Part shown: positions 23,677-32,345 of the stretch, piece by piece
How positions within the stretch are numbered: position 1 is the first letter of the stretch
Layout of the letters: the number at the start of each line of letters is the position of its first letter
Origin: Eggerthella lenta DSM 2243
GTDB lineage: Bacteria > Actinomycetota > Coriobacteriia > Coriobacteriales > Eggerthellaceae
Assembly (NCBI RefSeq): GCF_000024265.1
Contig: NC_013204.1
Coordinates: 2,856,501-2,920,500, forward strand
Direction of reading: 5' to 3'
DNA length: 64,000 nucleotides
Translations under genes and position numbers: made by a program
The notes under the pieces: generated by a model
Told to the model about the DNA's origin: nothing
What the model saw: only the letters and a program-made list of their open reading frames with translations
The model's database searches: none

Positions 23677-25332
23677 CTACAGCCTGCGCTTGCTGATGTC
23701 GAAGACCACCCATACCGACAGCACGGCAGCCCCCAGGTAGCCGAAGAACGCGAGCACCGGCACGCCCAGCAGACGCGGCTCCATCGACGACAGCGACAGC
23801 ATGCTCGATCCGATGAACAGCCCGGCTATGATGATGCCGATGGTCAGTCGGTTGATGATCTTGGCCAGCTTCGACAGCGGCGCCTCGCTGCCCAGCACCT
23901 CCACGTTCATCTTCAGCTGGCCGCGCGTGAGCATCTTGAGTGTTTCGCCGGAATACCGTGCCGCGTCGAGCGCGCCGTGCGACGACGAGCGCAGCGCGAG
24001 AGCCAGATCCTGCATGGCCTGCACAAGCTCGTCGCCCTGGTTCTTCGAGCGCTGGATATGGGCGTTGATGATGGACACGACGTTCTGGTTCGGGATGAAC
24101 GGCGCGATGGTACCCTCCAGCGTGACGATGCCGCGCGACACGCTGGTGATGGAAGACGGCAGCGTCACCTTGCACGACCGCGTGAGCATGAGGATGTCGT
24201 TCAGGAACGCCCCGATGTCGATATCGGCCACATCGCACGAGCCGTAATCGTTCAATAGCAGGTCGAGGTCGGCCAAAAAGCGCGTATGGTCGATAACCGA
24301 ATTGTCCTTCGCGATGGCAAAGGACAATAGCGCATCCTTGAGCTCGGACGAGCTCTCCATGCCAACCGCCTGGATGATATTGCCGAATCCGGCGCGATCG
24401 CGCGGCGACAAACGACCCATGATGCCGAGGTCGATGTAGACGATCTTGCCGCTGCGAACGAGAAGGTTGCCCGGATGCGGGTCGGCATGGAAGAACCCGT
24501 GATCGAGGATCTGCGAGGCGTAGTTGTCGAGGATCTTCTCGCCGATCTCCTCGAGGTCGTAGCCCGCATTCCGCAGACGGTCGGTCGCCAGGATGGGAAT
24601 GCCGTCGATGTATTCCATGACCAGCACGTACTCGCCGCACAGCTCGGTATGCACTTTCGGGCAATCGATGAAGGCGACGCCCTTGTTCAGGCGCGCGAAC
24701 TCCTCGAGGTTAGCGGCTTCGCGCTGGAAGTCCGTCTCCTCGAGGAACGTGGCCCACAGCTCTTCCACCACGTCGCGCAAGTCGAGCATCTGCTCGTCCT
24801 TCATGAAACGCGCAGCGTAGCGCGCCACCATGCGCATGATATCGATATCCTGGGCCATCGTGGTCTTCACGCCGGGGCGTTGGATCTTCACGGCCACGAT
24901 CTCGCCCGTGACAAGGCGCGCCTTGTGCACCTGGGCCAGCGAGGCGCTTCCCAGCGGCGTGGGATCGATGGCGTCGAACACGTCGCCCTGCGCGTCGCCG
25001 TAGATGTCGTCGAGCGCCTCGAGGATGGCCTCGAACGGCAGCGGGTCGCACTCCATCTGCAGCTTCGCCAGTTCGTCGCAGTACGCCTTCGGCAAAATCT
25101 CCGAGCGCGTAGACAGCGTTTGGCCGATCTTCACGAAGCTGGGGCCCAGATCCTCCAGCATGGCGCGAAAGGCCTCGGGCGTGAAACCCTTCAGGAAGTG
25201 ATGCTTCCGCAGGATATCGGATATTTCCTTGAGGCGCCGCGTGCGCGTCTTCCGATTCAGATGGAACCGATCCTCGGGATCAACCTCCGAACCGGAGCTG
25301 AAAAAATAGCGCAGCAGCGTGTTCTCCGGCAT
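23677..25332 (-). CDS. UbiB/ABC1 (AarF) family atypical kinase
   Basis: 551 residues. Family marks: the KxGQ region 'PSFVKIGQTLSTR', the alanine-rich loop 'LGSASLAQVHKA', 'VAVKIQRPGV', 'DHGFFHADPHPGNLLV' and 'YIDLGIMGRLSPRDR', with two C-terminal membrane helices ('IIAGLFIGSSMLSL', 'VPVLAFFGYLGAAVLSVW'). UbiB proteins are ATPases linked to isoprenoid quinone handling; an organism of this type is expected to use menaquinones, so the role is lipid-quinone related rather than ubiquinone synthesis. A phasin-like gene lies 24 bases upstream, forming a two-gene operon. Confidence 0.92.
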   Translation of the reverse strand: MPENTLLRYFFSSGSEVDPEDRFHLNRKTRTRRLKEISDILRKHHFLKGFTPEAFRAMLEDLGPSFVKIGQTLSTRSEILPKAYCDELAKLQMECDPLPFEAILEALDDIYGDAQGDVFDAIDPTPLGSASLAQVHKARLVTGEIVAVKIQRPGVKTTMAQDIDIMRMVARYAARFMKDEQMLDLRDVVEELWATFLEETDFQREAANLEEFARLNKGVAFIDCPKVHTELCGEYVLVMEYIDGIPILATDRLRNAGYDLEEIGEKILDNYASQILDHGFFHADPHPGNLLVRSGKIVYIDLGIMGRLSPRDRAGFGNIIQAVGMESSSELKDALLSFAIAKDNSVIDHTRFLADLDLLLNDYGSCDVADIDIGAFLNDILMLTRSCKVTLPSSITSVSRGIVTLEGTIAPFIPNQNVVSIINAHIQRSKNQGDELVQAMQDLALALRSSSHGALDAARYSGETLKMLTRGQLKMNVEVLGSEAPLSKLAKIINRLTIGIIIAGLFIGSSMLSLSSMEPRLLGVPVLAFFGYLGAAVLSVWVVFDISKRRL

Positions 25333-25356
25333 GGACGGGCAGCTCGCAGCCGTGCG

Positions 25357-25737
25357 CTAGGCGCCCGGCGTTTGCGGCGCGGCAGCCGAAGCCGCCTCGT
25401 CGTCGACGGACACCGCGGAAGCGTCGCCCACTTCAGCCTCGGAAGCCGACTTCGCGTTCGCCTTCTCGGCGAACTCGGCAGCCTTGGCGACGAACGCCGC
25501 ACGCTCCTCCGGCGTCATGGCGGCCATGCGAGCCTCCAGCACGTCGTAGCGCACGCTTGCAGCCACGTCTTCCGCCTTATGCTTCAATTCGGTGTTGATC
25601 TGCTTGCCCTGATCCACGGTGAGCTCGCCTTTGGAGATGAGCTGATCAACCAGATCCTTGGTTTTTTCGCCGGTTATGGCCATCGCGCCGATGCCGGCCA
25701 GGAAGATGTCTTTGAATCCGTCGCTGAGGGTAGCCAT
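25357..25737 (-). CDS. Phasin-like small helical protein
   Basis: 126 residues. The N-terminal 'FKDIFLAGIGAMAITGEKT' and 'DLVDQLISKGELTVDQGKQIN' match phasin-like/PhaF-type proteins often found beside ubiB. A central amphipathic helix ends 'AFVAKAAEFAEKA', then an acidic, Ala-rich disordered tail. No PHA synthase is visible in the window, so a storage-granule role is not supported; it may be an accessory to UbiB. ATG 25737 follows GGAGG. A short inverted repeat at 25764-25782 lies upstream. Confidence 0.75.
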   Translation of the reverse strand: MATLSDGFKDIFLAGIGAMAITGEKTKDLVDQLISKGELTVDQGKQINTELKHKAEDVAASVRYDVLEARMAAMTPEERAAFVAKAAEFAEKANAKSASEAEVGDASAVSVDDEAASAAAPQTPGA

Positions 25738-25883
25738 ACGAGCCTCCTATGCTTGCGATTCACCGTCCGCGACGCGGACGGCCTCTGCATCCATGATGCA
25801 CCAAATCGACGAAAAGGGCAATGCTCGCAACGCGAGCATGAGCGAAGCCGTCAAAGGAAGGTTGCCGCTTGTTCGCCTTGCGA

Positions 25884-25909
25884 CCGCCCCGCCGAGGTCG
25901 ACGGGGCGG
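25884..25909 (-). terminator. GC-rich hairpin after the small 65-residue gene
   Basis: CCGCCCCG (25884-25891) pairs with CGGGGCGG (25902-25909). It stands about 28 bases after the stop of the small gene. It has no T tract, so termination is only possible. Confidence 0.4.
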
Positions 25910-25936
25910 CAGGCTTCGACCGGAGTCAGCCGATCG

Positions 25937-26134
25937 TCAGCCGCGCGTCATATGCGGCGGCCTGCGTCCGATGTCGGAGCGATACAGCTCGCTCAGCAGC
26001 TGCGCAACGCTCGCCTCGCTCGTCGAGCTCCCGCCTTTCGCGACGCGATCTTCGTCGCGAGCGGACGCCTCGGCCATGCCGAGCTGCTTCATCAGATTCT
26101 TCGCTTCGTCATTGGACAAGGGTTTCGATGCCAT
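25937..26134 (-). CDS. Small hypothetical protein, 65 residues
   Basis: The frame encodes a charged, soluble protein: 'SNDEAKNLMKQLGMAEASA' and then a Ser-rich centre and 'AQLLSELYRSDIGRR'. I recognise no family. A GGGAGGAGC site lies 15 bases before the ATG (26134); a nearer ATG in another frame gives only a 10-residue peptide, so the start is uncertain. It stands alone between the phasin-like gene and the DMT exporter gene, with hairpins on both sides, which supports its being a separate transcribed unit. Confidence 0.45.
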   Translation of the reverse strand: MASKPLSNDEAKNLMKQLGMAEASARDEDRVAKGGSSTSEASVAQLLSELYRSDIGRRPPHMTRG

Positions 26135-26306
26135 CAGACATGCACGCTCCTCCCGTATGACGACAAGCTGTCAAGGCAGTTGTTACTACCTTAGTACTAT
26201 AAAGAAGGATCGCGGGATGACGGGCGAGCAACCAACAATCGGTTAGACGTGGCCAGACGAAAGGAGCGTTTCGCGGAAGCTTCGCTCACAGACGGCAGAA
26301 ACGAAG

Positions 26307-26333
26307 CGGCGAGCGGAGACCGTCCGCTCGCCG
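26307..26333 (-). terminator. Hairpin after the DMT exporter gene
   Basis: CGGCGAGCGGA (26307-26317) and TCCGCTCGCCG (26323-26333) form a perfect 11-base stem about 40 bases after the exporter stop. No clear T run follows on the minus strand. Confidence 0.5.
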
Positions 26334-26374
26334 TTCAGGATGCGAACAGGGGAACCGCATGCAGAAAAGACGCT

Positions 26375-27418
26375 TTAGGCCGCGCGCTCGGAAGCGAAAG
26401 ACCGGCGCTCGGAAGGCGCGAGATGGGGCAGCTCCACTCCCGCCAGGGACGATTGAGCGCCGAACTCCGCGCCTTCGAACCACCCTTCCTCCAACGCGAG
26501 CGCATGCTCGGCCTGCGGTGCGGGCGAAGCCGCAGGCGCGCTTTGGCGACCCTCCACCCATGTGGCGGCTACGACGCTTGCCACGATGACCACGGCGCCA
26601 GCCATACCAGCCGCAGAAAGCGCTTCGCCCAGCAGCATGAACGAGAACGCCGCAGTGAACACCGGCTCGCCTGTGAGCAGCAGCGACACGGTGGAGGACG
26701 GCAACTCCGTCAGCGCCACGTTCTGCAGCATGAAGGTAAGGCAGGTGCTGAGCAGCGCCAGAAAGGCGATAGTGCCCCAGGCTACGGGCTGCACGGCCGC
26801 CACGTTCACGGGCGGCTCGAAAACCAGCGCGCACGCAAGAGCCACGACGAACGAGGCGACTATCTGCGTTCCCGCCACCGTGGTGGCGTCCAGCTGCTCC
26901 AAGCCGCGCTCGCCGAACACGAGCGCGCCAGCCAACGCCACGGAGGACAGCAGCGCGAGGATCTCGCCCAAGCCGAACGAAGGAGCTCCCCCGTTGCTGC
27001 ACAAGAGGTAGAGCCCGACCACGACCGCCGCCTGGAACGGCAGGAAGGCCAGCGGATAACGACGGCGGTTCACCAGGCACGACAACAGCGGCGCGAACAC
27101 CACGGGCAACGCCACCAGGAAGCCCACGTTAGTGGCCGTGGTCAAGTCGAGCGCTACATTGCAGGTGAGATACGCCAGCGCCATGCAAAGCGCTGCGGGC
27201 ATCCAGGCGCCGATACGCGCGCCCTTTAGCTGGCGCACGATGCGCGGGCCGAAGAAGATCGCGAACACGAGCGCGGCCAAGCCGAACCTGATGGCGAGGC
27301 ACCACATGGGCGTGATGCTCTCGTACGCCATCTTCGTGATAGCGTTACCCGATCCGAAGATAACGGTCTGCAGCACGACGCACGCGACATAGGGCCAGCG
27401 CTTGCTACGAGTTTTCAC
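26375..27418 (-). CDS. DMT superfamily (EamA) transporter
   Basis: 347 residues, ten predicted membrane helices in two EamA repeats. Recognisable parts are 'IFGSGNAITKMAYESITPMW' in helix 1, 'LDLTTATNVGFLVALPVVFA', and in the second repeat 'NVALTELPSSTVSLLLTGEP' and 'FSFMLLGEALSAAGMAGA', typical of RhaT/YdcZ-like drug/metabolite exporters. It ends with a cytoplasmic tail of about 60 residues. GTG 27418 has a perfect AAAGGAGG site 6 bases upstream and is preferred to the open frame to 27475. It is transcribed divergently from a LysR regulator that probably controls it. Substrate unknown. Confidence 0.9.
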   Translation of the reverse strand: MKTRSKRWPYVACVVLQTVIFGSGNAITKMAYESITPMWCLAIRFGLAALVFAIFFGPRIVRQLKGARIGAWMPAALCMALAYLTCNVALDLTTATNVGFLVALPVVFAPLLSCLVNRRRYPLAFLPFQAAVVVGLYLLCSNGGAPSFGLGEILALLSSVALAGALVFGERGLEQLDATTVAGTQIVASFVVALACALVFEPPVNVAAVQPVAWGTIAFLALLSTCLTFMLQNVALTELPSSTVSLLLTGEPVFTAAFSFMLLGEALSAAGMAGAVVIVASVVAATWVEGRQSAPAASPAPQAEHALALEEGWFEGAEFGAQSSLAGVELPHLAPSERRSFASERAA

Positions 27419-27525
27419 GGGGTGCCTCCTTTCGATCCGCAGCTTGCACGGCGCTCGGCAGCGCAAGACTCTCACGTCCCGCCCTCGCGGAACTTCACTG
27501 GATGATGTTCTAGGGTTGCTGGCAC

Positions 27526-27554
27526 ATGGTATGGGTTCTCCTGATAAAAGTAAA
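27526..27554 (-). promoter_or_regulatory. Candidate promoter of the DMT exporter gene
   Basis: Leftward TTTACT (27549-27554), a 17-base spacer and TACCAT (27526-27531), 108 bases before the GTG start, within the divergent region shared with the LysR gene. Confidence 0.4.
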
Positions 27555-27587
27555 ATGAGATTATCTTTTTAAGATTTTAAGAGTTTC

Positions 27588-27616
27588 TTGTTATTCCTTT
27601 TCAAGCTCCGTATAGT
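27588..27616 (+). promoter_or_regulatory. Candidate promoter of the LysR regulator gene
   Basis: TTGTTA (27588-27593), a 17-base spacer and TATAGT (27611-27616), 55 bases before the GTG start. The AT-rich stretch 27541-27600 between the two divergent promoters is the natural place for LysR binding. Confidence 0.55.
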
Positions 27617-27670
27617 GACATACATCGAAGAACGGTGTGAAGATATTGTGAGCAAGAGAAGGAGCGATCT

Positions 27671-28555
27671 GTGGGCAACCAGAAATACGATGCGTTCCTA
27701 AAGGTGGCTGAAACAGGCAGTTTCAAACAGGCCGCCCACGACCTAGGATACACCCAGGCCGGCATCAGCTACCTCGTGAGCACGCTCGAACGAGAACTGG
27801 ACGTGCCGCTGTTCGTGCGCGACTACGGCGGCGCGCACCTCACCTCGGACGGCGCCGATCTGCTTCCCTGGGTGCAGAACGTGTGCAACAGCGAGCGCCA
27901 GCTGGAGATGCGCCTCGCCGAGCTCAAGCACCTCGAAAGCGGCATCGTGCGCGTAGCGGCGTTCACGAGCACCGCCATCCAATGGTTCCCCGGTATCGCG
28001 AAGCGCTTCCTCGCACAGCATCCAGGCATCGACTTGCAGCTGATCTGCGTCGACGACGAAGATGCACTGGAAGAGGCCGTGTGGCGCGGCGACGCTGACT
28101 GCGGTTTCTTCGTCTACCCCATCAAGCACGACCTGCACGCCGTTCCGCTGCGGAAGGATCCGCTCCTCGTGGTGCTGCCGCCCGACCATCCTCTGGCCGA
28201 CGCGCCGTTCGTGCCGCGCGAGGCGCTGGCGGAAGAGCTGTACATCCGCCTGGAAAGCGGCACGTCGTCGGAAATGGAAACGCTGTTCCGAGCGAACGAC
28301 GTGGAGCCCAACGTGCGGTTCACCATCGACAGCGACTATGCGGTGATGAGCATGGTCAGCGCGGGACTCGGATTCAGCGTGCTGGCCGACCTCATCCTGC
28401 GCGATGCGCCGTTTCCCCTGGCCGTCAAGCAGCCCGAAGTGGAAACAAGCCGCGAGATAGCCATAGCGCTGCGCTCGCTGGAAACAGCTTCAACGGCTAC
28501 GCGCGCGTTCTTGGACGCAACGCAAGCCTGGATAGCCGAGACATACGAGGAGTGA
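27671..28555 (+). CDS. LysR family transcriptional regulator
   Basis: 294 residues. The HTH is 'YDAFLKVAETGSFKQAAHDL' plus 'GYTQAGISYLVSTLERELDV', followed by 'PLFVRDYGGAHLTSDGADLL'. The effector domain has 'GIVRVAAFTSTAIQWFPGIA', 'DADCGFFVYPIKHDLHAVPL' and 'VSAGLGFSVLADLIL'. GTG 27671 has a GGAG site 8 bases upstream. It lies divergent from the DMT exporter gene and is probably its regulator, since LysR proteins usually act on the divergent neighbour. Ligand unknown. A strong terminator follows. Confidence 0.93.
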   Translation: MGNQKYDAFLKVAETGSFKQAAHDLGYTQAGISYLVSTLERELDVPLFVRDYGGAHLTSDGADLLPWVQNVCNSERQLEMRLAELKHLESGIVRVAAFTSTAIQWFPGIAKRFLAQHPGIDLQLICVDDEDALEEAVWRGDADCGFFVYPIKHDLHAVPLRKDPLLVVLPPDHPLADAPFVPREALAEELYIRLESGTSSEMETLFRANDVEPNVRFTIDSDYAVMSMVSAGLGFSVLADLILRDAPFPLAVKQPEVETSREIAIALRSLETASTATRAFLDATQAWIAETYEE

Positions 28556-28581
28556 AAGGACTGCCAACCTAAGCGAAGGCG

Positions 28582-28624
28582 GCAAGTTGCCATCCTGTGC
28601 AGCCAGCTCAGGATGGCAACTTGC
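28582..28624. terminator. Bidirectional terminator between lysR-type and HAD genes
   Basis: A perfect 16-base stem: GCAAGTTGCCATCCTG (28582-28597) and its complement (28609-28624) with an 11-base loop. It separates the convergent lysR-type gene and HAD phosphatase gene, touching the stop codon of the latter. Confidence 0.75.
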
Positions 28625-29277
28625 TAGCAGCCTAGCAGCGGCGGAACATCCGTGCCGTGGGCGCACACGTAAGTAGGACGCTCCGCTTCAAGCACGATCT
28701 GAGGGAACATACCCCATAGCGCCGCCGCGGTGGCGCAGCCCGCGCCGCTTCCCGACTGCATGTCGAAGGGACTGTCGCCCACGTACAGGCACGTCTGAGG
28801 AGCCAGCCCCAGCCGTTCGCAGCCGTGCGCCACGGGACCGGGATGCGGCTTGTGCTCCGGCCAGTCGTCGGAGCCGATGAGGAAGTCGAAGTATCCGGTC
28901 AGGCCGAACAGGTCGAGGCCCCGCATGGCCACCTCGTGTCGTTTCGACGTGACCACGGCCAGCGGCAAACCCGCTTCCTTGAGGCGTTCGAGCATGGGCA
29001 CGGTGCCGTCGAACAGCCTGATCATGTCGTCGTGCACCTCGGCGTTGTATTCCCGGTACACACGGCACAGCTCCTCGTGCACGGCCGAGTCATCCGTGAA
29101 ATCCCACATCTGGGTGTTGAGGGGCTGTCCCACCTTGGCCATGAGACGCTCGTCGGGGATAGCCTCGCGCAGCACCGTGCGCGCCGTGTAGCGAAACGTG
29201 GCGAGCAGCAGATCGTGCGTGTCGAGCAAGGTCCCGTCCAGGTCGAACAGAACGGCTTGCATATCGTGTGATACCAT
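28624..29277 (-). CDS. HAD-superfamily phosphatase (PpaX/Gph-like)
   Basis: 217 residues. Motif I 'VLFDLDGTLLDTHD', motif II 'AVVTSKRHEV', and motifs III/IV 'KPHPGPVAHGCER' and 'LYVGDSPFDMQSG' are present, with a helical C1 cap. This fits pyrophosphatase PpaX or phosphoglycolate phosphatase. I start at ATG 29277 because AAGGAT lies 5 bases upstream, rather than the open frame to 29322. It is alone on its strand after a large palindromic repeat. The substrate cannot be assigned from sequence. Confidence 0.9.
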   Translation of the reverse strand: MVSHDMQAVLFDLDGTLLDTHDLLLATFRYTARTVLREAIPDERLMAKVGQPLNTQMWDFTDDSAVHEELCRVYREYNAEVHDDMIRLFDGTVPMLERLKEAGLPLAVVTSKRHEVAMRGLDLFGLTGYFDFLIGSDDWPEHKPHPGPVAHGCERLGLAPQTCLYVGDSPFDMQSGSGAGCATAAALWGMFPQIVLEAERPTYVCAHGTDVPPLLGC

Positions 29278-29326
29278 ACCATCCTTCATTTCCGTTATGC
29301 GATTCGCGCGAAGCGCGAACAAGAAC

Positions 29327-29451
29327 TCGCAGGTTGGCGCAGTAAATCAGCGAGAGGCGCCCTGACGCCCGAGATCGCGGGGAGGGCGAGGGCGAAGCGT
29401 ACTTCGGTACGCGAGTCCTCGACCTCGCCACGAGATCGGGTGCCAGGGCGC
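29327..29451. repeat. REP-like element with a 95-base imperfect palindrome
   Basis: A leading segment 29327-29354 (TCGCAGGTTGGCGCAGTAAA then TCAGCGAG) recurs near-identically at 55020-55046. It is followed by a large imperfect palindrome (29357-29451) centred on a TTCG loop, with arms starting GCGCCCTG and ending CAGGGCGC. It lies between proS and the HAD gene. The structure suggests a mobile palindromic repeat; no transposase is present. Confidence 0.65.
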
Positions 29452-29467
29452 ATCGCAGCGTCGGCCG

Positions 29468-29495
29468 GTTCCGCGTGCCGTCAGGCACGCGGAAC
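29468..29495 (-). terminator. Hairpin after proS
   Basis: GTTCCGCGTGCC (29468-29479) and GGCACGCGGAAC (29484-29495) form a perfect 12-base stem 4 bases past the proS stop. No T run follows on the minus strand. Confidence 0.6.
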
Positions 29496-29499
29496 ACCC

Positions 29500-31254
29500 C
29501 TACTCGAACAGGCCGCCGAACAGGGACAGCTCGGAGCCCCAGACCTTGGCGTTGCGCTGGGAGAACGCCAGCGCGTCGGTGAGGGCCGCCAGCGGGATGT
29601 CGCGGCGAGCGCCCGTGCTGCGGCGCTTGATCTCCACCTTCTGCTCGGCCAGGCCGCGCTTGCCCACGATGACCTGCAGCGGCCAGCCGATGAGGTCGGC
29701 ATCGGCGAACTTCACGCCGGCGCGCTCCTTGCGGTCGTCGATGACCACCTCGAGGCCAAGCTTCGCCAGGTCGCTCGCCAGCTTCTCGGCCGCGGGCTGC
29801 ACCTCGTCGTCGCCCACCGTCAGCGGGATGACGCACACGTGCGCGGGCGCCACCGTGAGCGGCCACATGATGCCGTTCTCGTCGTTGTGCTGCTCCACGA
29901 TGGCAGCCATGGTGCGCGAGATGCCCACGCCGTAGCAGCCCATGAGGAACGGCTGCTCGGAGCCGTCTTCCGCCATGAACGTGGCGCCCATGGCCTTCGA
30001 GTACTTGTCGCCCAGCTGGAACACCTGCGACACCTCGATGCCGCGCGCGCCGTCCAGCGGCAGCCCGCACGACGGGCAGCTGTCGCCCGGCTGCACGATG
30101 CACAGGTCGGCCCATTCGTCCACCTGGAAGTCCTCGCCCAGGCGCGCGCCCACGTAGTGGTAGCCGTCTTCGTTGGCCCCCACGACCCACTTCGGCACGG
30201 CCTGCAGGCTGCGCGCCGCGATGACGTAGGCGCTCTCCGGCAGTCCGACCGGGCCCATCGAGCCCTTGTGCAGGCCGAAGGCTTCCATGTCCTCGTCGGT
30301 GAGCAGCGTGAAGCCGCCGGCCACGCGCGCCGCCTTCAGCTCGTTGAGCTCGTGGTCGCCGGGAATGAACATGACCACCAGCTTGCCCTCGTCGTTCTTG
30401 CCGGACAGGGCCTTCACCGTGGAGGACTCGGGGATGTCCAAGAACGCGGCCAGTTCGGCGATGGTGTGCACGCCAGGCGTGGCGACCTTCTCCATCGGCA
30501 CGTCGTAGACGGTGGGGCGCGCCAGGCAGTCGCCGGCTTCGGTGTTGGCCGCGTAACCGCAGGTGCAGTGCACGAGCTCGGCTTCGCCCGCTTCGGCGAG
30601 CGCCATGAACTCGCAGGTCACGCTGCCGCCGATCTGGCCGGGGTCGGCCTCGACGGGACGGTAGTCCATGCCCATGCGGTCGCAGATGCGCCCGTACGCC
30701 TCGCTCATGTCGTCGTAGGTCTTCTGCAACGACTCCTGGTCGGCGTGGAAGCTGTAGGCGTCCTTCATGATGAACTCGCGGCTGCGCAGCAGCCCGAAGC
30801 GCGGGCGGATCTCGTCGCGGAACTTCACCTGGATCTGGTACAGCGACAGCGGCAGCTCTTTGTAGGAGCGCAGCTCGTTGCGCACGAGGGAGGTGATGAG
30901 CTCCTCGTGGGTGGGTCCGAGGCAGAACTCGCGGTCGTGACGGTCGACGAGGCGCATGAGCTCGGGGCCGTAGTCGTTCCAGCGGCCGCTCTCGTGCCAC
31001 AGCTCGCCGGGCTGCAGCGCCGGCATCATGATCTCCTGCGCGCCGATGCCGTCCATCTCCTCGCGCACGATGTTCTCCACCTTGGCCAGCACGCGCTTGC
31101 CCAGCGGCAGGAAGGTGTACACGCCCGAAGCCGTCTTGCGGATGAAGCCCGCGCGCAAAAGCAGCCTGTGGCTGGCGATCTCCGCGTCGGCGGGATCCTC
31201 CTTGAGCGTGGGCGCGTACAGCTGGCTCATGCGCATGATATTCACGTTCGTCAT
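29500..31254 (-). CDS. proS: Prolyl-tRNA synthetase
   Basis: 584 residues, class II synthetase of the bacterial (ProS type 1) form with the editing INS domain. Visible: 'MRMSQLYAPTLKEDPADAEI', 'LLLRAGFIRKTASGVYTFLP', motif 2 'VKFRDEIRPRFGLLRSREF' with 'MKDAYSFHAD', the INS region ('CTCGYAANTEAGDCLA' to about residue 400), motif 3 'CYGVGISRTMAAIVEQ' and the anticodon domain. It charges tRNA-Pro with proline. ATG 31254 overlaps the ispG stop in an ATGA, so translation is coupled. The frame is open further upstream only as an artefact of high GC. Confidence 0.97.
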   Translation of the reverse strand: MTNVNIMRMSQLYAPTLKEDPADAEIASHRLLLRAGFIRKTASGVYTFLPLGKRVLAKVENIVREEMDGIGAQEIMMPALQPGELWHESGRWNDYGPELMRLVDRHDREFCLGPTHEELITSLVRNELRSYKELPLSLYQIQVKFRDEIRPRFGLLRSREFIMKDAYSFHADQESLQKTYDDMSEAYGRICDRMGMDYRPVEADPGQIGGSVTCEFMALAEAGEAELVHCTCGYAANTEAGDCLARPTVYDVPMEKVATPGVHTIAELAAFLDIPESSTVKALSGKNDEGKLVVMFIPGDHELNELKAARVAGGFTLLTDEDMEAFGLHKGSMGPVGLPESAYVIAARSLQAVPKWVVGANEDGYHYVGARLGEDFQVDEWADLCIVQPGDSCPSCGLPLDGARGIEVSQVFQLGDKYSKAMGATFMAEDGSEQPFLMGCYGVGISRTMAAIVEQHNDENGIMWPLTVAPAHVCVIPLTVGDDEVQPAAEKLASDLAKLGLEVVIDDRKERAGVKFADADLIGWPLQVIVGKRGLAEQKVEIKRRSTGARRDIPLAALTDALAFSQRNAKVWGSELSLFGGLFE

Positions 31255-32345
31255 AGCTTTCCTATCTCCTCCATCAAAGCGTCCACGATGGCGCTCTCCT
31301 CCACCTTGCGGACGACGTTTCCCTTCGAGAACACCACGCCCGATCCAACCCCGCACGCCACGCCGATGTCGGCGTCGGCGGCTTCGCCCGGGCCGTTCAC
31401 CACGCAGCCCATGACGGCCACCTTGAGCGGCTTGTCGAGGTTCGCGATGCGTCCCTCCACCTCGCGCGCCAGCCCGATGAGGTCCACCTGGCAACGGCCG
31501 CATGTGGGGCAGCTGATGAGCTCTGGAGCGCGTCGGCGCAGGTCGAGCGCTGAAAGCAGCGTCCAGCACGCGCGGATCTCCTGCACGGGGTCGTCTGTGA
31601 GCGAGATGCGCAGCGTGTCGCCGATGCCCTCTTCCAGCAGGATCCCCAAACCGCAGGCGCTTTTGATGGCGCCTTGGAAGGTGGTGCCGGCCTCGGTGAC
31701 GCCGATATGCAGCGGCACGTGGGGCAGCTCCTTGCTGAGCAGGCGGTACGTGCGCACGGTAGTCATCACGTCGTGAGCCTTCGCGCTGACCACGAGTTCG
31801 TGGAAGCCGCGACCCTCGCAGTAGCGCACGTAGTCGACGGCCGAGCGTGCCAGCTTCTCCGATTGCGAGAGATCGTCGCGTGCAGCCAACTCGTTGTCGA
31901 GCGAGCCCGCGTTCACCCCGATGCGGATGGGGATGCCCGCCTCGCCCGCCGCGTCCAGCACGGCATCGGTTTTGGCCAGGCCCCCGATGTTGCCGGGATT
32001 GATGCGCAGCTTCGCCGCGCCGCGTTTGGCGGCCTCGATGGCGATGTTCGCATCGAAGTGGATGTCGGCGACCACCGGCAAAGGCGACCGCTCGCATACA
32101 GCCTGGAACACGTCGAGGCTTGAGCGGTGCGGGATGGCCATGCGCACGATCTCGCAGCCCGCTTGCGCGAGCGCGTCGATCTGCGCGAGGTTCGCCGCGA
32201 CGTCGGTCGCCGGGGCGTTCAGCATGGACTGCACGACGACGGGCGCGCCGCCGCCGAGCGGCACGGAGCCCACCGACACCCGGCGGGTAGCCTCGCTAGG
32301 TTTGGCATGCGTTGCCACAAGAGCCTCCCGTTCTCCATCCCCCAC
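31251..32345 (-). CDS. ispG: 4-hydroxy-3-methylbut-2-enyl diphosphate synthase
   Basis: 364 residues. An N-terminal TIM barrel ('VVVQSMLNAPATDVAANLAQ', 'PLPVVADIHFDANIA', 'AKLRINPGNIGG') is followed by the reductase domain with the [4Fe-4S] ligands in 'SCPTCGRCQVDL' and 'VMGCVVNGPGEA'. It converts MEcPP to HMBPP in the penultimate step of the MEP pathway; dxr in the same region makes an earlier intermediate. The start is uncertain: 32345 is the first in-frame start, and the region upstream is a 525-base gap. It overlaps proS by 4 bases. Confidence 0.96.
   Translation of the reverse strand: MGDGEREALVATHAKPSEATRRVSVGSVPLGGGAPVVVQSMLNAPATDVAANLAQIDALAQAGCEIVRMAIPHRSSLDVFQAVCERSPLPVVADIHFDANIAIEAAKRGAAKLRINPGNIGGLAKTDAVLDAAGEAGIPIRIGVNAGSLDNELAARDDLSQSEKLARSAVDYVRYCEGRGFHELVVSAKAHDVMTTVRTYRLLSKELPHVPLHIGVTEAGTTFQGAIKSACGLGILLEEGIGDTLRISLTDDPVQEIRACWTLLSALDLRRRAPELISCPTCGRCQVDLIGLAREVEGRIANLDKPLKVAVMGCVVNGPGEAADADIGVACGVGSGVVFSKGNVVRKVEESAIVDALMEEIGKL

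Noticed and set aside
26140-26210. TTGACAGCTTGTC and TACTACCTTAGTA as promoter/operator of the small 65-residue gene
   Set aside because: No properly spaced -10 was found and the palindrome is short; too weak to list as a feature.
31254-32097. Long N-terminal extension of ProS
   Set aside because: It is the antisense-frame shadow of ispG in GC-rich DNA; the true start overlaps the ispG stop as ATGA.
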